Shown: positions 14,631 to 27,400 of the stretch, piece after piece | Layout: the number at the start of each line of letters is the position of its first letter | Position numbering within the stretch: position 1 is the first letter of the stretch | Assembly: GCF_016801865.2 (NCBI RefSeq) | Contig: NC_068938.1 | Location: 182,176,948-182,240,947, forward strand | Direction of reading: 5' to 3' | DNA length: 64,000 bases | Source of the DNA: Culex pipiens pallens | Taxonomy: Eukaryota; Arthropoda; Insecta; Diptera; Culicidae | Notes under the pieces: model-generated | What the model was told of the DNA's origin: nothing | What the model saw: the letters and a program-made list of their open reading frames with translations, nothing else | The model's database searches: none | Translations under genes and position numbers: made by a program

Positions 14631-15187
14631 GCGTCATCCATAAAGTATGTCACGCTAAAATCGGCCAACATTAACCCCCCCTCCCCCCTAAGTCACACTT
14701 TGTCACGCTGGCTCCAACCCCCTTCGAAAAGTACGTCACATTCTGTTGAACCCCCTCCCCCCTTCATATTGATTTTTGAATAATTATTACATGATCTATA
14801 AATAGGATTTTTTATTAATTCGGAGTTCAATCGAGAAAGTTTACAGGTTGTGTTTAGATTTTTTTTTTGTTGAATGTTGTAGTGATAGAAATCACCATCA
14901 ACAGTTTTTTTTTTGAAAACTAATTACTTTAGCATATTAAATCTATCAACGGAAACTCAGTTTCTTAAAGCCTTGTGTCGTGTTTGATTTATGAGTAAAT
15001 TTTATCTAAAAAAAACTTTTTTTAGATTTATTCTTTGACTGAATTTTCAGTATTCAGGAAATATTCTAGCGTGACGTCACGGTCTCACGGACCCCCCTCT
15101 CCCCTTGTCACACTTTGTGACGCTTGCGCCACCTCCCCCCCTCCCCCCCTCCCCCCCCTAGAGCGTGACGTACTTTATGGATGACGC
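14631..15187. mobile_element. MITE with GCGTCATCCATAAAGTA terminal repeats
   Basis: GCGTCATCCATAAAGTATGT at the left matches the inverted right end GCGTCATCCATAAAGTACGT, the repeat running 26 bp with one mismatch. Long C-rich tracts lie inside both ends (14674-14690, 14750-14762, 15090-15160). The interior is AT-rich and non-coding, and no clear target duplication is seen. Confidence 0.75.
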
Positions 15188-15834
15188 CAACTTAATTTTA
15201 TATCTTAAAAAATGTTTTTTTTTCAAAATTCTAGAAAACTTATCCTAAAACTCACGAGGGTATTCCATCCATCAATATGCATTACAACATTCATGACAGT
15301 GACACCTCTACCTAAAATTTTAAAACGAGCTGAACACATTAATTTTGGACATTTGAGAATTTTGGCTTGAAGTTCGTAATGAAAGATATATAATTTAAAA
15401 GTTTTTTTTTATTTGAATTGGATCAATAATGTAGTAATGAAAAGATAACATAGGAAAACTATTCTAAAAATAAAAATTTAAATACTTTTAATCATTGATA
15501 ATTTGTAGATGAAACAAAATTAAAGAAAATTAAATTATTTAATATTTTTTTAATGTTTTTATTTAAATTTTTATTCGACCATATCTTCGATATTTTCCTA
15601 AAATTATCGTTTAAAATACATTTTTCTAGTATCAGAATCAGACATCTCCTAAAATAAATAATTACGATTTTTTTCGAATGATAACATTTTTTATTTCTAA
15701 AAAGTGTGATTAGAAGCCCTCTTTCTAAGTACAGAAGTTTAATATACTTACGTATCCATTTTGTGGGAAATTGTCGCAAATTCAAAATGCCTAACTTTTC
15801 AAAGATCAAATTCAAATAGTTAAACGAAACTAAA

Positions 15835-16047
15835 AACGAAACTATTGGCACTACGCCCCCCGGGGCATGGCCTTCCTCTAACGTGGGATTTCTGCTCCAG
15901 CGCCTCTGACGAGACAGGAGAAACCGGGACCGACGTTTTACTTCACCATCCGATAGAAGCTCAGTGGATAAGGCGGGAATCGAACCCGCGTCTCATAGCA
16001 TCATCGGGATCGGCAGCCGAAGCCGCTACCCCTGCGCCACGAGACCC
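15835..16047 (-). mobile_element. Short tRNA-derived SINE, copy 1
   Basis: Read on the minus strand it begins GGGTCTCGTGGCGCAGGGGT, an A-box-like tRNA 5' half, with a B box GGTTCGATTCC about 50 nt on, then a tRNA-unrelated body ending in CCAATAGTTTCGTTT. It is nearly base-identical to the copy at 18581-18807 (one clear difference, ...TTGGCACT against ...TTGGCGCT). No clear target duplication. The short open frame through it is accidental. Confidence 0.8.
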
Positions 16048-16359
16048 TATTGAAAAGTAAGGCTTGGATTATGTTTAAAATTTTTACACTTAACATCGAT
16101 TTACTGAGATATCGACATTTGAATAATTGACGTTATTTAGTTACACCCAGGAAACCTCATTTTCCTATTTTTGTTTCTTACAGAGGCTGGCTTTATCCAA
16201 GAAAATAGTTGTCTTATTGAATCATATTATTAGGAAACTGTTCTGATATTTATTAAAGAAATTATAGAAAAGTTGAAATGTCACTTTTTTTCAAGACAAT
16301 TTAACATAATAGAGCAATTCTCTGAGATTTTGGTCATTCGATTTTTTTTTAAATTTGTT

Positions 16360-17395
16360 ATGCTTTCGGTATGCTCACAGAAGCCATTTTGCATCATTAG
16401 TTTGTCCATAGAAATTTTCATAGAAATTTGGCAACTGCCCATACAAAAATGATGTCCGTATCTTTTGAAGGAATTTTTTGATCGATTTGGTGTGTGTCTT
16501 GGGCAAAGTTGTAGGCTACACTGAAAAAAATGGTACGCGGTAATTTTTTTTTGTGATTTTTTATTTCAATTTTTGCCATTATTTCTTGATTTGCAAAAAA
16601 TGATATTTTTATTTTTTTTTATTGCCAAATGCCAACTTTTCAGAAATTTCCAGAATGGGCAAAAAACCTTTGATCGAGTTATGAATTTTTGAATCGCAAA
16701 AAAAATTTAACCTTCATTTTTTGAGAAAAATCAAATTTGCAATAAAAAAGTACCTCAGTGAAATTTTGATAAAGTGTACCGATTTCAATTTAAAGCCATT
16801 TTTAGGTAACTTTTTTGAAAATAATCGAAGTTTTTCATTTTTTTAAATTAGTTCACATGTTTGCCCACTTTTGGAAAAAAATATGTTTGATAAGCTGAGA
16901 AAATTCTCTATATTTTTCTTATTTTTACTTTATTGGTACGACCCTTAGTTGCTAAGATATTGCCATACAAAGATTAAAAAACAGGAAAAATGATGTTTTC
17001 TAAGTCTCACCCAAACAACCCCCCATTTTCTAACGTCGATATCTCAGCAACTAACCGTCCGATTTACAATGTGAAAATATGAAACATTCGTGAAGTTTTT
17101 CAATCTTTTCGAAAACAAATTCAATTTAAAAAATTGAGACTAAAAAATCAAAAGGGCCAAAAATTTTGATTTAAAAAAAAAATGAAAATATTGTTTTCGG
17201 AAAGATCGGAAAATTTCATGAATGTTTCATATTTAAACATTGAAAATCGGACCATTAGTTGCTGAGATATCGACATTAGAAAATGGTGGGTGATACTTAG
17301 AAAACATCAAATTTCCTGTTTTTAAACCTTCGCATGGCAATTTCTCAGCAAATAGTGGTAGTATCAATAAAGTCTTTTAAGAATTCGACTAAAAA
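16360..17395. mobile_element. Fold-back family 2 element with truncated right arm
   Basis: The left part (GCCATTTTGCATCATTAGTT, TTGATCGATTTGGTGTGTG) and the inverted right part (TTAGTTGCTGAGATATCGAC, GAAAATGGTGGG) mirror each other around about 17150. The right arm stops near 17395, so the terminus is missing. Non-coding. Confidence 0.65.
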
Positions 17396-17449
17396 TACAG
17401 GCTATTCTGAGAATTTGTAAATAAAATCCAATCCATTTATTTCGTAAAT

Positions 17450-17940
17450 CTGTTCAAACATCAAACCGACCCTAATTACTGGCGCACGTGAAATACTGTT
17501 ACGCTATCACATTAGTACTAATTGAATTCACCGTTCCTAATTGGCGTGAGTTGGTTTAATTTGTGGCGCTAATCATGATGCTGCCTAGTTAGATATTTAT
17601 CGCCACTGAATAAATTCAATTCGACATGAAGTTGTCGTGTCCGAAGGCACTTTAATTTTATTGTGTCAATTTGATTGAAAAAAATGTTGCAATAATTTTC
17701 CTGGAATTTGAGTTTAACTTAGTGTTTGGAATTGCTTTTGTTGTTTCCTCTTTGATTATTTTTCTAGCAAGAACTAATGACAACATTTCTGAATATAATT
17801 GCTCATCAGCGTGGCAGCCTTAAATGTCACAATCGAAATGCTAATTACTGCATGATTATTTCCGCTTCAAGGGAAAATGTCCATAATTTCAGTGGACTAT
17901 GAATTATTAATTATGCAGCCCGGAAAGTTCTCACCGAAAC
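17450..17940. promoter_or_regulatory. Candidate cis-regulatory stretch upstream of exon 18280
   Basis: This non-repetitive segment has dense homeodomain-type cores (TAATTACT 17473, TAATTGAATTC 17519, CTAATTGG near 17538, GCTAATCATG near 17571, GCTAATTACTGC near 17838, ATTAATTATGCA near 17895). TAATTGAATTC matches 10 of 11 positions of the photoreceptor P3 consensus TAATYNRATTA. Such motifs are frequent in AT-rich DNA, so this is a suggestion only. Confidence 0.25.
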
Positions 17941-18279
17941 TTTTCTCACGAGTTCCATCTACATGCTAAGCGAAACTTGTCCATGTACATTTCTGTTGCC
18001 TTAATTTTTCGCCAGCTTTCCTCGAACTTTCTCATTTGGATTTCACCAACCAAATGGACCAAGTTTGCCAGAATTTTACGGACGCTTACCAAAAAAGCAG
18101 TTTGGGCTTACTACCATCATTCCACGGAAGTTTGAAACTTCTTTTCCTCAAATTCTTTCACTAATCGAGGAAGAATAAACTGACGGAATGTCGTTCGGAG
18201 GGGCCGCATGGTGCTTCACTGCGAAATTCATTATTCAAACTAATCAAACTTTTCCCTCCTCTCGACTTCTGCCCAACAG

Positions 18280-18407
18280 CGATGAAGGCGGCCATCCTGA
18301 TCCAGCGCTGGTATCGGCGGTTCCTGGCCCGGATCGAAATCCGCCGGCGCTACACGTGGACCATCTTTCAGAGCATCGAGTACGCCGGCGAGCAGGACCA
18401 AGTTCGG
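18280..18407 (+). CDS. rdgC: rdgC exon with IQ motif (first recognisable exon)
   Basis: A pyrimidine-rich tract ending in CAG (AG at 18278-18279) precedes the exon, and GTGAGT follows at 18408. The reading from ATG 18282 is 42 codons and ends in phase 0. Residues 5-17 are the IQ calmodulin-binding site, followed by the TIFQSIEYA and EQDQ segments typical of RdgC/PPEF N-termini. Because a good acceptor lies 2 nt before the ATG, this exon probably continues an upstream one and Met18282 may be internal; the two leading bases would then be codon positions 2 and 3. If it is the initiator, the context (CAGCG before ATG) is only moderate. GC content is far above the flanking DNA. Confidence 0.88.
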
Positions 18408-21400
18408 GTGAGTGAAGGGAGTTTGCCGGGGGATAAACTTTTTCCTGAAGGACACCTTCTCGATTCGGGAGTAGTGTTGGTATGGTCAGTAGTGGGGGGA
18501 GTGAGTTTCGACGAGGAAGTTGGACGTGTAATCACTCATGGTTGTTTGGGGCTTGTGGAAGTGTGCTGGAATATATTGTAGAAAAAAAAAACGAAACGAA
18601 ACTATTGGCGCTACGCCCCCCGGGGCATGGCCTTCCTCTAACGTGGGATTTCTGCTCCAGCGCCTCTGACGAGACAGGAGAAACCGGGACCGACGTTTTA
18701 CTTCACCATCCGATAGAAGCTCAGTGGATAAGGCGGGAATCGAACCCGCGTCTCATAGCATCATCGGGATCGGCAGCCGAAGCCGCTACCCCTGCGCCAC
18801 GAGACCCATATATTGTATATTGGAGTTTGGATAAATTTGCTGTACAGGGGGTGAGCTTGTCTTGAAATTTCTAGAAAAAAAACAATAACAATTCACACTT
18901 GATCGACATTTCTCTACGAAATTATCTCTATTTTCATCATTTTCCCCAAAATTTAATTTACTCTACCTTAATAATTTGAATATTGATCGATATTGTTTAT
19001 TAAAATGTTTGATAAAATGCAGATTATTGATAGAAAATCTCCAGCATAATAAGCTTTGGTTTTAACATGCCATGGATAATACAATATGAAGTTTGAAGCA
19101 TGCTATAACACATCGTCGCTGTCGTGCCAACTTGTCTTATGTCGATTGGGCCAAATTGAGTTAAGAACGCCATTTTGTTCAGCTCACAATGCCTCGCCAA
19201 CCTTTTGACCTTCACAGATCCCCAAAATTCGATTTCAATCCTGAGATGTTTAATAAAAACCGAAAAAACTTTGTGCATTTTGACACAACCTGAAAATTGG
19301 TGCAAGTGCGACAATTGGCCAAAGGAATTTCAGGTCAGAACGCGTTTGACACAGGGACGAGCTCGACTACCGTAAACATTTTCAGTAATAACTCGGGACT
19401 CCAGCAACCAAAATAAACCAAACAGGACGATGCACAGAATGATCAACGGCGAAAAAAGGGGTTTGTTATTGTTTACATTGCGTGCTCTCGTTATTGTTTA
19501 ATCAAGGCGGGTGCGACAAATTAGCACGACGGCGTCGACATGAAGATTTTTTCTCTATTATACACAATAATATGAAAGAACGTCATTTGAAACTTCAATG
19601 CAACATAGCGCAGAGCAATTTGAGCAATTTTAATTTATTTTCGGTGTAAAATTAATTAAAATAGCGATGAAAAAATGGTTATTAACTTTTAATCATTTTT
19701 TTTTACATTTTTATGCTTATGGTTTTTTGTAGCTGAGCAGTTCCCTACGAAATCGGTATTTTTTTGTTATTTATTGCGCATTTTGCACTTTACTAGAGTC
19801 TTGCGCAATTATTTTCATCACAGTATCTTTTCATCACAGTACTTTTTCTTCACCGTGATGACGAAAATACCCGTTGCCAAGGTAGGCTGTTTGTTTATTT
19901 AGTTTTCCAAAGTTCAGAAACCAATGAAGTGTCCAGTGTAGAGAAAGTGACTTCGATTGGGTAGTCCCAGAACTGGTGATTCAAGGGAGACAGTTATCAC
20001 GGCTTGTTCCGACTAGAAAAATGCCGGTGCCGGTATGACGGTACTTGGTCTTCTTGCCGGATGGACCATGGGCAACCAGAGGGCGTTGCTGTCTGCATTG
20101 GGGACAGACGTCTTCGCTTCTTGTTGAATTGTCTTTCCCAACATCCGCTGATCCGGTGCTGCCGAGAGGGGTCCTTTTATGACGATGAAGATCAACGCGA
20201 GATGGGTGGATGGTCTGAGTTCCACCGTTGAAGAGGGCGTTCGGTGATTGTAGGATATCCTTACCCTGGAGCTCGTCCGATCTACCAATGTCATTTTTGA
20301 ATATTACTGTTGACTAATAAATACTTCCCAAAATGTGTATTCTTTTTGGTTTTAGTAAATACCAATAGGATAATAACGACAATGCTTAGGATTAGACTGA
20401 TTAAACTGAAAATATACCGATTTCTTTCGTCCACAATGTATTGTTTTTTTATTCAGAATATTATTGAACTTACAGCTAATTCCCCATGATTTTAATCGAC
20501 CTTCATTTAATTTTAATTAACAGACAATCGTCTGACAAAATCATGGCCTCGAACCGTTAGAATAATGGCCGAGAGAATTATGCCCTCTAGCGTTACCTCT
20601 ATAGCTCATTAAAAAAATAACCCGTCAAAAAAATTCAAAAGTTCCAGATACGAGAATCGAGCCAGGAACCTTTAACAAACCATCTCAATGACTTAACTGC
20701 CTCGGCTACCACAGCTTAGTGACTATATTGTTGTCAGAAGTTGATGCATTACACTTGTGTTGTTTTCATGGTGTGATGAAAAATCAGTTTGCCAACTGTG
20801 ATGAAAATTAATCCGCAGCACTCTACTGAGGTGCACAGTGCGCAAAGTTGACATTTCTCAGTCCTGCAAAGCAGTGTGATGAAAAAATCTAGGCCTAGCA
20901 CAATTGACACAAAACTCTAGGAATTTCTGCAAGGCGCAATAATTTTTTGTATTTTTTAATCCGGCTGAAACTTTTTTGGTGCCTTCGGTATGTCCAAAGG
21001 AGCCATTTTGCATTATTAGTTTGTCCATATAATTTTCCATATAAATTTGACAGCTGTCCATACAATAATGATTATCAAAAAATGGCAATATCTCAGCAAA
21101 TAAGGGTCGTAGCAACAAAGTTCTCAGCATTTCAAAAACATTTTTTTTCCAAAAGTGAGCAAACATGTGCACCAATTAAAAAAAATGAAAAACTGCGACT
21201 ATTTTCAAAAAGTTACCTAAAAATGGCTTTAACTTGAAAACGGTGAACTTTATTGCAAATTCGTACATCGTAAAATAATGTTGAAAATTTTTTGGACCAA
21301 TATTGTATTGGGTATTGATTCAAAAAATCATAACTCGGTCAAAGAGCACAACCTTGAAATTTCTTAAATGTTGGCATTTGATGAACACTTTTTTGATATG

Positions 21401-24400
21401 TTTTATCAAAAAAGTGTTTTTTGCAAATCAAGTTTTAGTGACAAAAAGTTAAATTAAAAATCACCCATTTTTTTACCGTGTATAATTTTTTTCAGTGTAG
21501 TTCTTATCCATACCTACAACTTTGCCGAAGACACCAAATCGATCAAAAAATTCCTTCAAAAGATACAGATTTTTGAATTTTCAAGCATCATTTTGGTTTG
21601 GACTGCTGCCAAATTTGTATGGAAAATTATATGGACAAACTAATGATGCAAAATGGCTTCTTTGAGCATACCGAAAGCACCATACAATGTTTCAGTGAGA
21701 TTTATAAAAAAAAAACAAAAATTAAAATAAAAAAAAGATCGGTTTCGTAGAGAACTGCTCAGCTGTGGTGGCATAGATGAATTCTTGATTTTTTTTAGCT
21801 AAATTAAAAATACGATTTAAATACAAACGATATGGTATGGAACCATATTTAGTTTGGTGAAGGGGTGTTCAAAGTACCTCATGAAGTGACATTAATGTTT
21901 TGAAAATTAAGTAAATAATGTTTTCAAAATTGGTAAATAAGACTACTTAAATACTCTCAAAGTGTCATGTTTTTCTCAATGAAAATGAGTTCAAAACGGA
22001 AAAAGGATTGCATTATTGGAGTTATACTTATTAGAGTTAAAATCAGTTTCAAGCTGTTAGTGTTTTTGTTCCTTAGTAAATTTGGAAAATTATTGAATAA
22101 TGCTAAAAAATTGGTAGTTTTAAAATTGATATCAGTTGGTCTTACTGTTAAAAATCTTGAGAAATGGTGGTAGCCTACCACTGGTAGGTCACGTTTTTAG
22201 TGTTTTTATATAGTTGCAACGGTTAATTATAACAGTGTAACAACATGTATTTTACAAGTCCGAGTTTGTTTTCATGAAACAAACAAACGATAAAAAAAAA
22301 CAAAAAATTTTCTTGTAATTAATTACATTATTTCTTTTAAATTATAGACATTGGCAGGATTAACCATTTTTAAAACTTTCAATTATTACAAGGATCATAA
22401 TTTCAAAACACCAATTTCGCGGAAAATTTAAAAAACCCGGAAATACAATTCTTCATCAATTTTGAACGTGACACTGAACTTTTTTCTCTAAACTTCATTT
22501 TTCTTTTTGGTCTGGTTAGATTTTACTTAACATTAAAATTACTTTTTTGCAATTCCGTCGTGAAACTATTTACTTTTCCTGTCATTCTTGAACGACGAAA
22601 TAGCCTACTTTTCTGTACCAAAAATAACAGAATCGAATAGCAACACTTTTCAACATTTTTCTGATTTAAACGATTTATTGACAAAATATATGAAAATTTG
22701 GCATAAAATTTCACTTAGTGTGTGTTTTTTGAAATTGCAAAAAATGTTGTATGGAACTCGTTGCAAAACTTGATTTTTTCAGCACTCTTCGTATTTATCT
22801 AACTCGGTGAACCTCGTTGGATAAATGTACGACTCGTGCTGAAAAAAACATCTTTTTGCAACTTGTTGCATAAACTACTATTAAAATATGATCATCGTGT
22901 AAAACTGTCTTTGAAAATAAATATGAAATCAGCTAATTTCGTACAAATGTCTTGAGATTTCATCTTGAAATTTGGAACCCCAAAAGAGATATCATGAAGC
23001 AAAATTGTAACCCTTCCTGGAATCATTCAAGCAGTAAGATTTAGAAATAATTATAATAATAGTAAACTTAACAAACAAAAACTCAAAATTCTTAGAAGTT
23101 GAAATAATTTCTGGTTGAAGATTTGAACTGAAAAACTGTATAGTATTTTTCAATTGACTGGTGAGCAACTCTCTACGAAATCGGCCGATTCCGACCATTT
23201 TTATTTTTTGTATTTTTTTTATTTGACTCAAACTTTGTGGGGACCTTCCCTATGACCAAATAAGCTATTTTGCGTCATTGGTTCACCCATACAAGTCTCC
23301 ATACAATTTTGGCTGCTGTCCATACAAAAATGGTATGTAAATATTCAAACAGCTGTAACTTTTGAGTGAATTTTCTGATCAATTTGGTGTCTTCGGCAAA
23401 GTTATAGGTATTGTTGAGGACTTTTGAGAAAAAAAAATAGGTACACGGAAAAAAAATTGCAAATTTTGACAAAGAACTTTGTCCTAAGGTTTCTATACGT
23501 GGTGTCAATCCAAAATTTTCGCGAAGCGAAAACGTTACGTGACGAATTCCCCTCTCGGCAAATTTCCCCTCTTTTTGGTGCACGCTGGCTGGATGAACGA
23601 ACGTTTCCCAATCAGTCAATCGAGAGACGTGAGATTGATGTATCTAAAATCTCCCCCACTCCACCTCATAATTTTCGGATCGTCGACGAGCCAACAAAAC
23701 TCGGCTCGGTCGGTCCCAAAAATTCATTCTATTGCTGGACGTCGACGAGGACACATCAGAAGCAGATGGCCTGGTGGCCCGGTAGCAGACGGCCTGGAGG
23801 TCCGGGAGCAGATGGCTTGGAGGCAAGGACCAGCTAAGACATGCCAGTCGCGGGAGTCGATCATTGGAACTGGCCACCACCTGGAGTGGCCGGAGGCCCC
23901 GCGTATGTTCCGATGGGGGGACATTTGCGGAACCATAAGAGTTGGGGCAATATGGGTATCAAACTTTATGGTATTTGATACTGAACATGAAATTTGACAT
24001 TTCGGCAGTAGTGGCCACAATCCGGAGTGGCCGGAGGCCCCGCGGATGTTCCGATAAGGGGACATTTGCCGGACCGTAAGAGTTGGGGCAATATGGGTAT
24101 CAAACTTTATGGTTTTTGATACTGGACATGAAATTTGACATTTTGGCAGTAGTGGCCACCACCGGGAGTGGCCGAAGGCTCCGGGGATGTTCCGATAAGG
24201 GGACATTTGCGGAACCATAAGAGTTGGGGCAATATGGGTATCAAACTTTAGGGATTTTGATACTGGACATAAAATTTGACATTTTGGCAGTAGTGGCCAC
24301 CACCGGGAGTGGCCGAAGGCTCCGGGGATGTTCCGATAAGGGGACATTTGCGGAACCATAAGAGTTGGGGCAATATGGGTATCAAACTTTAGGGATTTTG

Positions 24401-27400
24401 ATACTGGACATAAAATTTGACATTTTGGCAGTAGTGGCCACCACCGGGAGTGGCTGAAGGCCCCGGGGATGTTCCGATAAGGGGACATTTGCGGAACCAT
24501 AAGAGTTGGGGCAATATGGGTATCAAACTTTAGGGATTTTGATACTGGACATAAAATTTGACATTTTGGCAGTAGTGGCCACCACCGGGAGTGGCCGAAG
24601 GCCCCGGGGATGTTCCGATAAGGGGACATTTGCCGGACCGTAAGAGTTGGGGCAATATGGGTATCAAACTTTATGGTTTTTGATACTGGACATGAAATTT
24701 GACATTTTGGCAGTAGTGGCCACCACCGGGAGTGGCCGAAGGCTCCGGGGATGTTCCGATAAGGGGACATTTGCGGAACCATAAGAGTTGGGGCAATATG
24801 GGTATCAAACTTTAGGGATTTTGATACTGGACATAAAATTTGACATTTTGGCAGTAGTGGCCACCACCGGGAGTGGCCGAAGGCTCCGGGGATGTTCCGA
24901 TAAGGGGACATTTGCGGAACCATAAGAGTTGGGGCAATATGGGTATCAAACTTTAGGGATTTTGATACTGGACATAAAATTTGACATTTTGGCAGTAGTG
25001 GCCACCACCGGGAGTGGCCGAAGGCCCCGGGGATGTTCCGATAAGGGGACATTTGCGGAACCATAAGAGTTGGGGCAATATGGGTATCAAACTTTAGGGA
25101 TTTTGATACTGGACATAAAATTTGACATTTTGGCAGTAGTGGCCACCACCGGGAGTGGCCGAAGGCTCCGGGGATGTTCCGATAAGGGGACATTTGCCGG
25201 ACCGTAAGATTTGGGGCAATATGGGTATCAAACTTTATGGTTTTTGATACTGGACATGAAATTTGACATTTTGGCAGTAGTGGCCACAATTCGGAGTGGC
25301 TGGAGGCCCCGCGAATGTTCCGATGGGGGGACATTTGCTGGACCGTAAGAGTTGGGGCAATATGAGTATCAAACTTTATGGTATTTGATACTGAACATGA
25401 AATTTGACATTTCGGCAGTAGTGGCCACAATCCGGAGTGGTCGGAGGCCCCGCGGATGTTCCGATAAGGGGACATTTGCGGAACCATAAGAGTTGGGGCA
25501 ATATGGGTATCAAACTTTAGGGATTTTGATACTGGACATGAAATTTGACATTTTGGCAGTAGTGTCCACCACCGGGAGTGGCCGAAGGCCCCGGGGATGT
25601 TCCGATAAGGGGACATTTGCCGGACCGTAAGAGTTGGGGCAATATGGGTATCAAACTTTATGGTTTTTGATACTGGACATGAAATTTGACATTTTGGCAG
25701 TAGTGGCCACAATTCGGAGTGACTGGAGGCCCCGCGGATGTTCCGATGGGGGGACATTTGCTGGACCGTAAGAGTTGGGGCAATATGGGTATCAAACTTT
25801 ATGGTATTTGATACTGAACATGAAATTTGACATTTCGGCAGTAGTGGCCACAATACGGAGTGGCCGGAGGCCCCGCGGATGTTCCGATAAGGGGACATTT
25901 GCGGAACCATAAGAGTTGGGGCAATATGGGTATCAAACTTTAGGGATTTTGATACTGGACATGAAATTTGACATTTTGGCAGTAGTGGCCACCACCGGGA
26001 GTGGCCGAAGGCCCCGGGGATGTTCCGATAAGGGGACATTTGCCGAACCGTAAGAGTTGGGTCAATATGGGTATCAAACTTTATGGTTTTTGATACTGGA
26101 CATGAAATTTGACATTTTGGCAGTAGTGGCCACAATTCGGAGTGGCTGAAGGCCCCGCGGATGTTCCGATGGGGGGACATTTGCTGGACCGTAAGAGTTG
26201 GGGCAATATGGGTATCAAACTTTATGGTATTTGATACTGAACATGAAATTTGACATTTCGGCAGTAGTGGCCACAATCCGGAGTGGCCGGAGGCCCCGCG
26301 GATGTTCCGATAAGGGGACATTTGCGGAACCATAAGAGTTGGGGCAATATGGGTATCAAACTTTAGGGATTTTGATACTGGACATGAAATTTGACATTTT
26401 GGCAGTAGTGGCCACCACCGGGAGTGGCCGAAGGCCCCGGGGATGTTCCGATAAGGGGACATTTGCCGGACCGTAAGAGTTGGGGCAATATGGGTATCAA
26501 ACTTTATGGTTTTTGATACTGAACATGAAATTTGACATTTTGGTAGTAGTGGCCACAATTCGGAGTGGCTGGAGGCCCCGCGGATGTTCCGATGGGGAGA
26601 CATTTGCGGAACCATAAGAGTTGGGGCAATATGGGTATCAAACTTTAGGGATTTTGATACTGGACATGAAATTTGACATTTCGGCAGTAGTGGCCACAAT
26701 CCGGAGTGGCCGAGGCCCCGCGGATGTTCCGATGGGGGGACATTTGCCGGACCGTAAGAGTTGGGGCAATATGGGTATCAAACTTTATGGTTTTTGATAC
26801 CGGACATGAAATTTGACATTTCGGCAGTAGTGACCACAATCCGGAGTGGCCGGAGGCCCCGCGGATGTTCCGATAAGGGGACATTTGCGGAACCATAACA
26901 GTTGGGGCAATATGGGTATCAAACTTTATGGTATTTGATACTGAACATGAAATTTGACATTTCGGCAGTAGTGGCCACAATCCGGAGTGGCCGGAGGCCC
27001 CGCGGATGTTCCGAAAAGGGGACATTTGCGGAACCATAAGAGTTGGGGCAATATGGGTATCAAACTTTAGGGATTTTGATACTGGACATGAAATTTGACA
27101 TTTTGGCAGAAGTGGCCACCACCGGGATTTGCCGAAGGCCCCGGGGATGTTCCGATAAGGGGATATTTGCCGGACCGTAAGAGTTGGGGCAATATGGGTA
27201 TCAAACTTTATGGTTTTTGATACTGGACATGAAATTTGACATTTTGGCAGTAGTGGCCACAATTCGGAGTGGCTGGAGGCCCCGCGGATGTTCCGATGGG
27301 GGGACATTTGCCGGACCGTAAGAGTCGGGGCAATATGGGTATCAAACTTTATGGTATTTGATACTGAACATGAAATTTAACATTTCGGCAGTAGTGGCCA

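Noticed and set aside
15960..16050. Possible functional tRNA genes at the SINE heads (also 18720-18808, 28835-28907, 31495-31575, 33020-33089)
   Set aside because: Box A and B are present but acceptor and anticodon stems do not form a full cloverleaf, and each is joined to a repeated SINE body.
20004..20294. Overlapping frames on both strands in a GC-richer patch
   Set aside because: No recognisable protein, splice signal or start context; left as an unassigned low-repeat patch.
23724..26699. 991-codon open frame on the minus strand with 47-residue repeats
   Set aside because: The repeat unit is 141 bp, a multiple of three, and happens to lack a stop in one frame. Single-base deletions at about 26710, 27413 and 27695 break it without sign of selection, and the diverged intron-5 relative does not keep unit length divisible by three throughout.
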